64,000 nt of DNA from Coix lacryma-jobi var. lacryma-jobi (lineage: Eukaryota > Streptophyta > Magnoliopsida > Poales > Poaceae): assembly GCA_009763385.1 (NCBI GenBank), contig CM019822.1, positions 10,820,127-10,884,126 on the forward strand, in the 5' to 3' direction. The notes under the pieces are model-generated. The model saw only the letters and a list, made by a program, of their open reading frames with translations. It made no database searches and had not been told where the DNA came from. The translations under genes and the position numbers were made by a program. Numbering within the stretch: position 1 is the stretch's first letter; the number at the start of each line of letters is the position of its first letter. This document shows positions 1 to 10,570 of the stretch, piece by piece.

Positions 1-1383
1 AAGCAAGATCAAGATGGGATAGTAGTAAGAAACAAAGCAAGATTGGTAGCTCAAGGTTACACTCAAGTTGAAGGTCTTGATTTTGGAGAAACATATGCAC
101 CGGTTGCAAGAATGGAAGCAATTAGAATTCTATTGGCTTATGCATGTGCTCATAATATCAAGTTATATCAAATGGATGTCAAAAGTGCATTTCTCAATGG
201 GTATATCAATGAGTTAGTATTTGTAGAACAACCTCCCGGTTTTGAAGATGACAAGAAGCCTAACCATGTTTACAAGCTCAAAAAGGCGTTGTATGGTTTG
301 AAGCAAGCACCAAGAGCATGGTACGAAAGGTTGAGAGATTTCCTACTCTCTAAAGAGTTCAAGATGGGCAAGGTTGATACTACTCTCTTCACCAAGAAGA
401 TTGGCAAAGACTTGTTTGTGTTGCAAATATATGTTGATGATATTATCTTTGGGTCAACCAACCAAGAGTTTTGTGAAGAGTTTGGGAATATGATGGCAAA
501 TGAGTTTGAGATGTCTATGATTGGAGAGCTTAGTTACTTCCTTGGTCTTCAAATCAAGCAAATGAAGAATGGCACTTTTGTGAGTCAAGGCAAGTACATC
601 AAAGATATGCTTAAGAAGTTTGGTCTAAATGTTGCAAAAGCTATTAGTACACCTATGGGAACAAATGGACATTTGGATAGTGATGCTAGTGGCAACATGG
701 TGGATCAAAAGTTGTATCGGTCTATGATTGGAAGCTTACTCTATGTGACCGCTTCTAGGCCGGACGTCATGTTTAGTGTATGCATGTGTGCAAGATTTCA
801 AGCTTCACCAAGAGAGAGTCACTTGAAGGCAACTAAAAGAATATTGAGATATTTGAAGCATACACAAAATGTTGGATTGTGGTATCCCAAGGGGTCAAAC
901 TTTGAGTTGATTGGATATTCGGACTCCGACTATGCAGGATGCAAAGTTGATAGAAAAAGCACATCGGGCACATGTCAATTACTTGGAAGATCACTTGTAT
1001 CATGGTCATCGAAAAAGCAAAACAGTGTTGCACTTTCAACCGCCGAAGCAGAATACATATCCGCAGGAAGTTGTTGTGCTCAATTACTTTGGATGAAAGC
1101 AACTTTGGATGACTTTGGAGTTAAATTCAAACAAGTACCATTGCTATGTGACAATGAGAGTGCAGTGAAGCTCACCAACAATCCAGTACAACATTCAAGA
1201 ACAAAGCACATTGACATTCGCCATCACTTCATAAGAGACCATCAACAAAAGGGTGATATTTCAATTGAGAATGTTGGTACCGATGATCAACTTGCCGATA
1301 TATTCACCAAGCCACTTGATGAAAAGAGATTTTGCAAGCTGAGGAATGAATTGAATATACTTGATTTCTCAAATATGAGTTGA
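1..1383 (+). CDS. pol: Copia pol C-terminus: reverse transcriptase and RNase H (partial)
   Basis: The frame is open from the first base (KQDQDG...) to the TGA at 1381-1383, so the true start is off-window. RT motifs occur in order: the palm region with QMDVKSAFLNG, then KALYGLKQAPRAWY, then the catalytic YVDDIIFGS near 430-455. RNase H follows with GYSDSDYAG, a Ser-Thr-Ala-Glu-Ala-Glu block (ALSTAEAEY), LLCDNESA, and a tail through KHIDIRHHFIRD and ADIFTKPL. These are typical Ty1-copia residues. The product would copy element RNA into DNA inside virus-like particles. No stop or frameshift is visible in these 460 codons, so this part could still be functional; gag, protease and integrase are not in view. 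Confidence 0.95.
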   Translation, partial: KQDQDGIVVRNKARLVAQGYTQVEGLDFGETYAPVARMEAIRILLAYACAHNIKLYQMDVKSAFLNGYINELVFVEQPPGFEDDKKPNHVYKLKKALYGLKQAPRAWYERLRDFLLSKEFKMGKVDTTLFTKKIGKDLFVLQIYVDDIIFGSTNQEFCEEFGNMMANEFEMSMIGELSYFLGLQIKQMKNGTFVSQGKYIKDMLKKFGLNVAKAISTPMGTNGHLDSDASGNMVDQKLYRSMIGSLLYVTASRPDVMFSVCMCARFQASPRESHLKATKRILRYLKHTQNVGLWYPKGSNFELIGYSDSDYAGCKVDRKSTSGTCQLLGRSLVSWSSKKQNSVALSTAEAEYISAGSCCAQLLWMKATLDDFGVKFKQVPLLCDNESAVKLTNNPVQHSRTKHIDIRHHFIRDHQQKGDISIENVGTDDQLADIFTKPLDEKRFCKLRNELNILDFSNMS

Positions 1384-2357
1384 TGCACCCTCCATTATAT
1401 GACATGCCTCTCCTTCGACAAAGCAAAGGTAACATTGTTTGGCATGACATTCATTCTTGCTAAGGATATGTTTAGTGCATTTAGTCATTCCTTGCATCTT
1501 ATAGGCTCATTCATGAAAATAAAATACTTTGGATGTACATATGGTACCACTATTGCTTCTATGTTTGATATGATCTAGTGGTAGCATATGACATGTTTAT
1601 GGGCTTGTGAACCTAGTGTTTGATCTTGGAAACAAGCATTCAAGGGTTTAACCGACGTGAGTAAGATAACCATTGAAAGATGTGTGAAGAAGCTTACTCT
1701 AGAGCAAACCGTGTTAACTATCTTATGTTTGTTTGCTAGGTTGAACCAAACTTGATCACCCTATTGATTAACTTAACTCCTACTACAATTGGTGTGCCTT
1801 TTGGTGGTACTTAATGACAAAGGGGGAGAAATGGTTGAGATAGATATATGTAAAATCTGAGCACATAAGTCGGGGGAGCAAGCTCATGAACTGATTGTTG
1901 CATTTGAATGTGCATATTCATATGAGTGATTGCATTGTAAACAATTTAAATTCAATATACATGCTTGTGTGATGTATGCTAGAAATAAATGTTGAATGAT
2001 GATTTGTGAACTAGCATGCATAAGTGGTAGCTAGATGTAATCCGTTTTTGCAAAGCGGTGCTAGAACCTTTTATATAATGTTGATCTCATAAGGTATCTA
2101 GTGTTTTTGTAAGTCTAGCTAATCAAGATGCTAAGGATGGTGTACATTGGCAACTCCGATTGGTATCACGCTTCAAAGGTCCATTCTTTACACCTTAGCA
2201 TCATTTGATAGTATTACTCTCCCACATTTTATATCTATGCATATGTGCCGAACTTGAACCAAACACTATAGCACATATGTAGGGGGAGCTAATACTAACA
2301 AAGTGGTGTCTCAAATTTTCAAACATATATCTTTGTGAAAGGTTGTCATCAATTACC
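1384..2357 (+). other. Untranslated 3' interior of element A
   Basis: About 970 bases between the pol stop and the polypurine tract. It is AT-rich with no long ORF. It contains several purine-rich 'agggggag' stretches (near 1822, 1872 and 2281), common in SIRE-type 3' regions where some relatives carry an env-like ORF. I see no env-like frame. Confidence 0.7.
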
Positions 2358-2370
2358 AAAAAGGGGGAGA
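2358..2370 (+). other. Polypurine tract of element A
   Basis: AAAAAGGGGGAGA lies one base before the 3' LTR. It is the expected plus-strand primer site and matches the tract of element B at 19925-19937. Confidence 0.85.
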
Positions 2371-2891
2371 TTGAAAGTCCCTGTTTGGTTTTGGATAATT
2401 GATGTCACCTAGAGTACTAACCTTGTCATGAAGTGTTTATGAGCTAGGTTGGTACATTCCAAGTACGGGAGCCAAATGATGATCATGGTATTGGTGGTGA
2501 TGACCAAAAGATAGATCAAGTGCTCCACATTTGGAAGAAGAAGAGGAGAAAAACAAAATCCTATGGAGATCAAGGCAAAGGTATAAATAGGAATTTTGTT
2601 TTGGCACTCAAGACACCATAGAGGGTGTGAGTGCATTTAGGATAGATAGCCGTACTATTAAGAGGGGAATATCTCAGTGATCACGGTTATCAAGTGCCAC
2701 TAGGTGGATTCATACATGCATATGCATTAGGACCTAGTGTGCTAACTCGAATCCTTTGAATATGTTTGTGAAAATGCTAACACACATGCACATGATGTTG
2801 TACACTTGTTGGTGTTAGCACATTTGCAAAGGAGAAGTTGTTGGAGTTGGTTTGGATCAACACAGAGAAGATAATGGAGTTTTCTGTGTAT

Positions 2892-3350
2892 GGTCGGTGG
2901 TACCGACCAGGGTGGTCGGTGGTACCGCCCATAGGTGCTGCGTGCAGCCTTCTCTGTAATGGGGCGTTTTTGGCCTGGCGGTGGTACCGCTATTACCTCG
3001 GTACTACCGCCGGCGGTGGTACCGACCGGATGGTCGGTGGTACCGTGGCCCTGAGGAGTTTTGCGAGGCTCTCTGTAGTTTCTGAAAATGGCTTGCCGGT
3101 AGTACCGCCATTACCTCGGTACTACCGCCCACGGTGGTACCGACGCAAGGTCGGTAGTGGCTGGTTTTTCGCAGAGCTCTCTGTTCGCGGCGATTTTTGG
3201 CCTGGCGGTAGTACCGCCATTACCTCGGTACTACCGACCTCGGAGGTACCGACCAGAGTCGGTACCTCGCCTAAATCAGCGGGACGTGTGTTAAACGGCT
3301 AGTTTGACTCTGTCGGTACTACCGCCCAGGAGGGGTCGGTACTACCGACC
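2892..3350 (+). repeat. Cluster of CGGTRGTACCG near-palindromes in LTR A
   Basis: About 14 copies of an 11-mer of the form CGGTRGTACCG (or its reverse, CGGTACTACCG) lie in 460 bases. They often occur as face-to-face pairs such as GGCGGTAGTACCGCC ... CGGTACTACCGCC separated by 'attacct'. Each is a 5-bp inverted repeat around one central base. The cluster ends about 40 bases before the TATA box. Confidence 0.85.
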
Positions 3351-3392
3351 AAGCGCAGAAAGGTAGGGTTCGGGCCGCCGCCCTCCCTTCCC

Positions 3393-3400
3393 TATAAATT
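3393..3400 (+). promoter_or_regulatory. TATA box of LTR A
   Basis: TATAAATT in a GC-rich context, downstream of the repeat cluster. Its position fits the U3/R boundary. Confidence 0.6.
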
Positions 3401-4279
3401 GGCCGTGGCCGCCTTGTGGGGGTTCTTCTTGACTCTCTGACTTCTTGAACATCCTCTTGAGCAAGATCTAATCCCTCCCTCCGATCTCTTTGCTTGTTAG
3501 TGCGAATCCAAGTGAGATCGAGAGATCCAAGTGCATTTGCTTGTGAGTTTGCATCTAGTGGCACTTGGCGATTGTTGTTGCTGCGGATATTCTTATTACT
3601 CTTGGTGGTTGCCGCCACCTAGACGGTTTGGAGCAGCGGAGGAGATTAGGCACGAGTGGTGATTGTTCGTGGCCATCTTCCGGTGATTTGTAAGGGGTTT
3701 CTTGTACCTTCCCCGGCGGAGCGCCAAAGGTAACTCTAGTGGATTGCTCGTAGCTTGTGGATCCCCATCTTGTGTTGGTTGTGCGGCACCCTATTGAGGG
3801 TTAGGCGTGTGATGCCTATTAGCGCGTGAACCTCCAAGTGGGTGTATCGCTACAACGGGGACGTAGCTTGCCGGCAAGCAAGTGAACCTCGGAGGAAAAA
3901 TTATTGTGTCAACTTGTCTCCGTGGTATTCATTGATATTCATTTATTAATCTCTTGCCTGATCGGTATACACACTTCTATCTCTTGTACTTACATTTGTT
4001 ACTTTCTTGCAAGTTAATGTTACACCTTGTTGTTAGTTACATTCTCTTATCTTGTGTAGTGATATACATTATTGCTTATTTAGTTGTTGCATAGTTCCTT
4101 TGATATTGTGTGACTTAGAGTTTGTGGTTATCTAGAATCGTGAATAGGTGGCTTGCATCTGTGTAGAGCTAGCGCAAACTTCGCTTCGCCATTTAGTTGT
4201 CTAACTAGTTTGTTTAAGTGTTGTTGTAGAATTTTTTTATAGGCTATTCACCCCCCCTCTAGCCATTTAGGACCTTTCA

Positions 4280-4526
4280 ATTGTTGAACTTGGATCCATG
4301 CCTTTACATGACTTTAGTCAATTGGGAATGAACATAAGTTATTTCTTAATGACATTCTAATTTAGGTTTTCAAACTGCATCACAAGCATATAAACAACGA
4401 TGCTCACACATTAGGAATCAAACTCATTTTAGTGAATGCATCTCAAGGTGAGCTAGCACATGATGCTATGAAATGCTTATGATGACATGACAACATTTTA
4501 TTCAGGTAAACACCTGAGGTGTTACA
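4280..4526 (-). mobile_element. Tekay-like LTR fragment containing element A
   Basis: Ends on the plus strand with ACACCTGAGGTGTTACA. Read on the minus strand this is TGTAACACC..., the terminus seen in the other Tekay-type LTRs here. Its last 150 bases resemble 10380-10527 of solo LTR S1 (a 'tgatgacatgacaa' block followed by the terminus). The rest lies beyond element A, off-window. At 4527 the G1 sequence begins. Confidence 0.8.
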
Positions 4527-5597
4527 GAACGCGCAGATGGCGAGCCGGCTCAACGCGGCGCAGGCGGAGACCCAGGCGGCTCGTGACGAGGCCGCCCAAG
4601 CTAAGAGGGAGGCCACCACCGCTCTGGCCACGGTGGAGGCGTCGAAAAAGGAGGCCGCCGACGCCCATAGCGAAGCCGCCACCGCCCGGTCTGCAGCGGA
4701 GGCGGCGAAGAAGGAGGCCGTCGACGCCCGAAGCGAGGCCGCCACCGCCCGGTCTGCAGCGGAGGCGGCGAGGAAGGAGGCCGAGGAGGCCAAGAGCGAG
4801 GCCGCCACCACCCGGGCTGCAGCGGAGGCAGCGCGGCAGGTGGTGATCCAGAAGGATCAGGCCCTCGCGCAGACGGGCAAGCTGGTCGAGGACCTTAGGG
4901 GCAAAAAACTCGACGCGCTGTCCCAAAAGCGCACACTCTAGCAGCGCGTCGAGGTCCTTACCAGCGACTTCGCCGCTCTGGGCGTACACTGCCGAGGTAA
5001 TCTTCATGCCTCGTCTTGCTTTGATTTTGAGATTCTTGCCATGCCGCGGACTTACCCCCTTCTGTTCGTTGCACAGATCTGGAGAAGACCGCCGAGGAGC
5101 TCCGCGAGACGAATCAGGCTCTCGTGGATCAACTCCAGGGTGAGACCATGGTGGCGGAGCGAGCGCGCGGCACCCTCGACAGGCTTGGCTCCATGTGGGG
5201 TGCCAACCCGGTAGCCCCGGCAGAGGGCGCGGTGGCTCGAGGCGACGCCCTGGTTGATGCCCTGTGCTTCTTCGACGTGGCCGCGCGGGACCGCATCAGG
5301 AACGCTCTCCACCACGGCGTGAAGCAGGCGCTTGCGGCCGTCCGCTCTGGCTTCCGCTACCCGGTCAATGTCGTAGCCAAGGGCTTCGTCGAGATCGAGG
5401 GGAAGGACGAGGAGTGGAACGACCGCCGCGTCGACAAGATCCTGGAGAAAGTGGAGAGGCCGGGGGCGGCGCTCGTGAAGCTCTTCGAGGAGGACGTGCT
5501 GCCTCCCAATGCGGACAGTGGTGCAGGTGGCCCCCCTCCTCCTGGCCCGGACGTTGAGGCTGAGCCCGCGGCAGAAGACCTCGGGGAGGAGTACTAG
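4527..5597 (+). pseudogene. Antisense two-exon coiled-coil ORF of G1 (5' truncated, one stop)
   Basis: Runs opposite to G1 pol. Exon 1 (4527-4996) encodes an Ala/Glu/Arg-rich coiled coil (MASRLNAAQAETQAARDEAA...). Exon 2 (5077-5597) begins in the same frame and encodes the C-terminal part (VAERARGTLDRLGSMWG ... GFVEIEGKDEEWNDRRV ... EEDVLPPN). The intron 4997-5076 has GTAATC at the donor and TTGCACAG at the acceptor. It is 80 bases, phase 1, and the reading frame continues exactly across it. A TAG at 4939-4941 interrupts exon 1. The upstream part was cut off by the LTR fragment ending at 4526. Antisense ORFs 3' of pol are known in Tat-type elements, often annotated in grasses as 'putative gypsy type transposon' proteins. 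The function is unknown. Confidence 0.8.
4642..4830 (+). repeat. Three 63-bp (21-residue) coiled-coil repeats
   Basis: Units at 4642-4704, 4705-4767 and 4768-4830 encode near-identical 21-residue blocks of the pattern KKEA-DA-SEAATARSAAEAA. Twenty-one residues is three heptads, so the coil register is preserved by the repeat. Confidence 0.85.
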
Positions 5598-6163
5598 ACC
5601 GACGAAGAGTGAGGCCTGCGTGCTAAATTTGGGCGTCGAGGCCATTGTAAAAATTTATGTTATGACTTATGGCCTGTCGAGGCCAACATGTGTATATGAC
5701 TTGTTTGTTTAAAGAAGCTGTTTTCTTTTCAAATTTATTCGATCATCTCTCTTTGTCGCTAGCTCGAGCTTCGACTGGCTTGGTCTGTGTTCCTTCGATA
5801 CACGTCACGAGTTCCTCGAGGGGAGGCGTAGGTAGGGTACCATAGCCCGGGGGCGTAGGTGGCCGTCTACGTCGATGCCCCCCGACTCTTGGAGGCTCGG
5901 GGTATTTACAGATTTAGACGCTGCTAGTATGCTCGTGGTGCGAATCGAGACGAGGGTCGATTTTTTTGAAAAGAAAACGCGCTTTTTCCGGAGTCTGGGG
6001 AGGGGGGCCCTCCTGTTAGCCCCCGAGGGAGGCTCGACCCTGAGCAAGGCAGGGTCGAGGCTACCTTAAGTTGCTAAATAATATGAAAGATGGTGCACGA
6101 GTTTGCTCATTCATATTCAACGTGTTTGTACAAAGCAACAAAATGAACAAGGCCTCGAGGCCC
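5598..6163 (-). other. G1 3' non-coding region
   Basis: Lies between the pol stop (minus strand) and the antisense ORF. Positions 5805-6163 match the reverse complement of 63681-64000 in G2, which confirms the family. For the antisense ORF it would be the 3' UTR. No other gene is seen. Confidence 0.8.
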
Positions 6164-6297
6164 TTAAGGGTAGAAGCGACGTAGCTGAGAAATGTTCCAC
6201 GCGTTCGCCAGGATCCTGCCTTGCTCGTCGTAGAGCTTGTATGTTCCTGGCTTGAGCACCTCAGCTACGGTGTATGGGCCCTCCCATAGAGGGGTGA
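6164..6297 (-). pseudogene. pol: G1 integrase C-terminus
   Basis: Minus-strand frame matching the last 45 or so residues of the G2 integrase ORF (EGPYTIAEVLKPGTYKLYD ... NAWNISQLRRFYP in G2), ending in TAA at 6164-6166. It is cut from the rest of integrase by solo LTR S1. The target duplication GCTTG lies at 6298-6302. Confidence 0.9.
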
Positions 6298-6745
6298 GCT
6301 TGTGTGGCAGAACCTCCTGAATTAAGTGGCCCACATGCACCCATCATTGTCCTAAAGACCTTTGATCGGTGTGCACGAGTTCCAATTATCCCAAAAGGTC
6401 TGTCGAGTGTCCTCTTGAAACCCGAATCATCCACATTATATTCTTTCTAGGAAAATCCCTTATCGAGCATCACAGTATTACAACAGTTTTATAGATAAGA
6501 TAAATCAGAGTAAAAGCGGAAAGATTAATATACATAGATTAAACCTTAGGTTTAAAGTTTACATCACTAAAATACTTATTACATAACTTGTTCGGAACTT
6601 TATATTACAGAAATCACACAAAAGTTGATACTTGCCCAAGGTCACATATCAGAATCGTTATCACTCTCTTCTACCAGAGTGAAGTAGCATTGTCCATCAA
6701 AAGGTGGATCCATGTACTCACCTGCAACAAGGGTTAACAAACCCT

Positions 6746-6761
6746 GAGTACAAAAGTACTC
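6746..6761 (-). other. LTR hairpin GAGTAC-loop-GTACTC (S1)
   Basis: A perfect 6-bp stem around a 4-base loop (6752-6755). It is at the same LTR position as hairpins in S2, S3 and both T LTRs; stem conserved, loop variable. In S1 the adjacent splice-donor-like site is degraded. Confidence 0.65.
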
Positions 6762-8589
6762 AACAAGACTAAACCGATAAGAAAAGAGGAGAAGACTCAG
6801 GAATGAGAGGCTTAGGAAATCAAGGTAAGGCTTAAGCAAAACAAGTATTTTTCACAAAAAGCATTTTTGTAAATCTTGTTTTATTTTGGAAAGATTCAAG
6901 TTTCTCTCACTTCTTCATTGTTCATGATTCATTTTACCTTTTAAAACATACCTGGTTGAGAACCACTCTCCGTTGACAGTCAGTGACCAAGTCTCCATAA
7001 CCGAGGAGCAACGTTAATCCGGATAAATAATACTCAGCTGAGGATCCCTATCCACACTGCATATGTAGCACCCAAGCTTGCATATGCCAACTCGTCTACC
7101 ACGATTCCTCCAAAATTGGGCCCGGTCCTACGCCACCCGAGAGTACTTGTACACCTCCAATCCGGGACTTTAACCCACGAGGGTAGCTAGTACTCCCGCC
7201 ATCTCTCCACTCCCAGTGCGCGGTTGTCGGTCCCAATAAAGGATTCCTCGGAGCCAGAGCTATCCGAAGTATGTGAATAGTTACAAGTCTTAGCCAGCAG
7301 GCTCCCACACGGATGGTCCCTAATTTTTCCGCCAGGAACCGTACCTTGGTTATATCTCACCCAAGCGTAACAGTCCTGTCAGTTTTTCAACCCTGTCCCG
7401 GTCGGTGTCAACTGTTGAGTCCCGGACTACAACATGACGGCACCGTACGCTGGGACAACCTCTTCTCGACAATGACCACATGCTAGCTAGGCAAGCAATC
7501 ATTGAACGGGAAGTAAAACCAAATCCCTTGATATGATTCATCTCAGTGATCACACTTTTGAAAATAGCATTTTTATTGCAAATCTATTGTATAGCATCAC
7601 TAAGCATTTTGCAAATAGTTTTTAAAATAGGGCAGGTGGATATTCTGGTGGGGGTAAACAATGCAGGTAATAGGTCATCACACAACTCCTATAACCTAAT
7701 GCAGTAGTTTAACTCAAAAAACATTTTAAAACAACCTTTATAAAAACAAAGAAGGGTTAAATGCACCGGGGCTTGCCTTGAGGATCGGTGAAGTCCGAAG
7801 ATTCTGAAAAACAACAAAGGTCTGCACCCTCAGGAGAAATCCACTGAGAGTTAGGGCCTTCCGAAGCGGGATCTACACGTAGAAGTGCATATGCATGAAT
7901 AAAGAGATGCTTATGATATGATCATGGTAAAGATGGAAATTTTTTTAACTATAACCTTTACAGAGTACAACTTTCCATCACGGTAAAGTTGCAAACTAAC
8001 AAAACCACTTCAGCTATTAAAAACACTAAACAAGTTTTATTATTTTCTGATAAAGCAACTTACAAGCAATAAAAAGGTATTTGTATAAAGGAAACCCATA
8101 ACCAGGGAGCAAATCTTGCTAGTTTCCCATTGGTTGTCAAACAATTCCAAAAGTCACACAAATCTACAAGGATCAACTATTTCTATTTATTTTATTAATC
8201 ATTTTAATTAGCCTTTTATTTATATACCAAGCATACTTTGTCAAACAGAGATGAAATTAAACATGAAGGTGTATATCAGTGATATAAACTCCCATGTTAA
8301 ATTTCATGATTTTAGGAGAAACACAGAAAATTACATAAATCACCAAAGTTGCATTTATTAATTAAAGCACAAATTTTATTGGCATAGTAAAAATGCTCCA
8401 AACACAAGTTGCATAATTTTTATATTAGCACAGACATGCTATCATCTATCATGTCAAAATTCATAATTAACAAAGCTATAGATTAATTATAGCAAAAAAA
8501 AACAAAACTGATTACTGTTCAAAAAGACAGAAAAAGAAAAACTTAAACTAACCCAAACGGGGCTTTCGACCCAGCCCAACTCAACTCAG

Positions 8590-8823
8590 CGTGGCGCGAG
8601 CGCACGGCGGGGGTGAGGGTTCGTTCGCTCGAGGCCCGGCTCGAACGAGACAGCGCCCGAGGGTCCGTTCGAGGCCTAGCTCGAGGCTCGGGCGATACGC
8701 TGCGCATGTGCCCGCTCGAGGCTTCGCTCGAGGCTCGGGCGAGACGGAAACGCTCGTCCGTCCGAGGCCTAGCTCGGGCGGGTCGGTGAACGCGTTCGCC
8801 CGAGGCTTGGCTCGAGCGAAGCG
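8590..8823 (-). repeat. CGAGGCT-rich degenerate minisatellite in S1
   Basis: GC-rich stretch with many spaced copies of CTCGAGGC and CGAGGCT, alternating with 'tcgggcgaga' units. It corresponds to repeat arrays in S2 (43799-44325) and T (29329-29418). Confidence 0.6.
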
Positions 8824-10532
8824 GTGTGCCTGACAGCTTTGCAGAAAAGCCCTTCGGCTTACGCTAAAACAACCCGCAGTCCATGGCGCTATTCACCTGA
8901 GTCTTGGACTTTGCAACCAACACCCTGGAACTTCTCATCTTTACAACGAGGAGGTCCTCGACCATGGCCGGCGCGCATGGCGATGAACCGAGCGGCGGCG
9001 TGACTTACGCCGGCCAACTCCGGCCACTAAAGACCCAACGGACGCAAGCATCAGCACCGGCAAGCCAACCGCAACCGATTGAGCCCCTAACCCTAAACTC
9101 TACTGCTCCGGCGAGGTCTGGCCACGCACGGCGGCGGATTGGATCTCGGCACGGCCGTTCCGGTGAACCTAGGCCGGTAGCAAGCGAACGGAGAAGCTAG
9201 AAAGGTGTAGAAGCTCACCCTGGTGCTGATGGTGAAGTCGGTTTGAGCGAAGGTTGCTCGGAGAGTAGGCGTCCACGGAGCAGTGGCCTTCGGCGGTGAA
9301 CTCCGGCGAAGACGACGCTGTTCCGGTAAAACCTGAGCACCATACAGGGAACCATCGAGCTGATGAGTTCTCTGAGATCAAGACGAAACACAAACACGAG
9401 AAAGAGAGAGTGGAGAAGTGCTCGGTTGAGCTGACCACGGTGAGATCGAGCTCGGCGGCGCTTTCTGCTCGGCGGAAAGAAAACCGGCGAGTATGAGCTC
9501 TCTGGTGCAGTAGAGGTGGAGAGGATAGGTCTGGGAGATGCGCAAAGAAGTGAAGTACTTAAAGGCGCGGTGAAACTGGATGGGAAAGACTGGAGACGGT
9601 GAATCTGAAGGTTTGACCGGATTGTTCCCGTCGGCGCCTTGGTGGCAAACATGGCGATGGCGAGCTCAGAGGTGACGCCACGACGCGGGGGAGAGTGCCA
9701 GCAGCAGTTTAACTTGGCCACGAACTCGTCGCGCGTTCCTTCGGGAGAAGTCGCCGTCCACGCGCGAGAGCAGGCGATCAAAAGATCGGCCTTGCTGCCG
9801 CCATGAACAGGAGCAAGAACTTATCCCCCCCTTTTCCCAAAACTACCCTTACCAAAAAATTGAAATTACTTTGGATTTTTGAATATAAGCTGAAAATATG
9901 CCAAAATATCAAATGCTCAGAATTCAATACTGAACATCTTTCATTTTTGCAAGATACCCAAAATATGCTCAGATTTTGAATTAGGATTTGAAATACAAAA
10001 GAGGACAAAAAGGGCAAAAGGGGATTTTTACAAATACTTTTGATTTCACAAGAACACTTGAAAAACTTTAAACACCAAAGTTGTTCCTTATCAGAAATAG
10101 AGCAACTTTGCTGTTTAAAGCATACCCAAATTCTTTCTAAATTTTGATTTATAGAAAAGGGAATAAAATAGGGTTTTTGAATTATTTAAACTATTTATAG
10201 AATTCTAACCAAAATCTAATTTATACCTCAAAGATGACTTGAATCATGACTCAAATACACCTTTGAGACATAAAACCAAAGTTTGGTCCAAAACTTCACT
10301 ATTATAAAAGAAATTACCATAATACCCCATATACACATAAAAGCACTAATTACCAAATAAGAAAGCATAAACTAAGATTTAACTTAAGCACTCTTTTATC
10401 AACTAAGCACAAGCATAAAATGATAAATTTGTTTTAGTGAATGAATATCCAGGTTATCACTCAAATGAAATGCTGATGCACATGATGACATGACAAGTTT
10501 TAGTTTGCTTAACACCAGAGTGTTACAGCTTG

Positions 10533-10570
10533 TGGCGCCCTCGATTATCTTGCAGACATCGAAGCACGAG
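10533..10570 (-). pseudogene. pol: G1 integrase shard between S1 and element B
   Basis: 38 bases matching the reverse complement of G2 near 63515-63550 (the region 'cttcgacgtctacaagataa'). S1 lies on one side and element B on the other. The last five bases (ACGAG, 10566-10570) are the left target duplication of element B. Confidence 0.9.

Larger units (their letters stand above)
1..4279 (+). mobile_element. Copia element A (SIRE/Maximus-like), 3' part
   Basis: Sequence shows an open pol frame from base 1, a long untranslated stretch, a polypurine tract, and a 3' LTR beginning TGAAAG and ending CTTTCA. The element runs off the left edge. RT followed by RNase H at the pol C-terminus is the Ty1-copia order. 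The long LTR (about 1.9 kb) and the AAAAAGGGGGAGA tract fit the SIRE/Maximus lineage. The right target duplication would be ATTGT (4280-4284); the left copy is outside the window. It is inserted in a Tekay-like LTR fragment, itself inserted in G1, so it lies at the third nesting level. Confidence 0.93.
2372..4279 (+). repeat. 3' LTR of copia element A
   Basis: A 1908-bp LTR. It starts TGAAAGTCCC and ends GGACCTTTCA, which are short inverted repeats with TG/CA ends. It carries a promoter with a TATA box (3393), a dense cluster of near-palindromic CGGTAGTACCG-type units just upstream, and a C-run 'caccccccctct' near the end that is also seen in element B's LTR. The 5' LTR is off-window, so age cannot be judged. 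Confidence 0.9.
6303..10527 (-). mobile_element. Solo LTR S1, Tekay-like
   Basis: A 4225-bp insertion. The plus strand begins TGTGGCAGAACC and ends CACCAGAGTGTTACA, so the minus strand reads TGTAACACTCTGG...CACA. Target duplication GCTTG is at 6298-6302 and 10528-10532, and G2 lacks the insertion. There is no internal coding domain, primer site or second LTR, so it is a solo LTR left by recombination. It shares blocks with S2 and S3, including the 'gtagtccgggactcaacagt' region and the GAGTAC hairpin. A GC-rich repeat region (8590-8823) has many CGAGGCT units. Confidence 0.9.

Noticed and set aside
1384..2357. Env-like ORF after copia A pol
   Set aside because: No frame above about 75 codons, and the longest one (minus strand 2409-2636) is in the LTR.
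2838..3302. 154-codon frame across LTR A
   Set aside because: Encoded by the palindromic repeat cluster (repeated RWYR and VPP words); no protein-like features.
2892..3350. CRISPR-like array (regular short palindromes)
   Set aside because: Units are 11-mers with irregular spacing in an LTR promoter, in a plant genome; no cas genes and no unique spacers of constant length.
5052..5645. 197-codon minus-strand frame opposite the antisense ORF
   Set aside because: The plus-strand exons join through a proper intron and have coiled-coil repeats; the minus frame is a GC-rich shadow.
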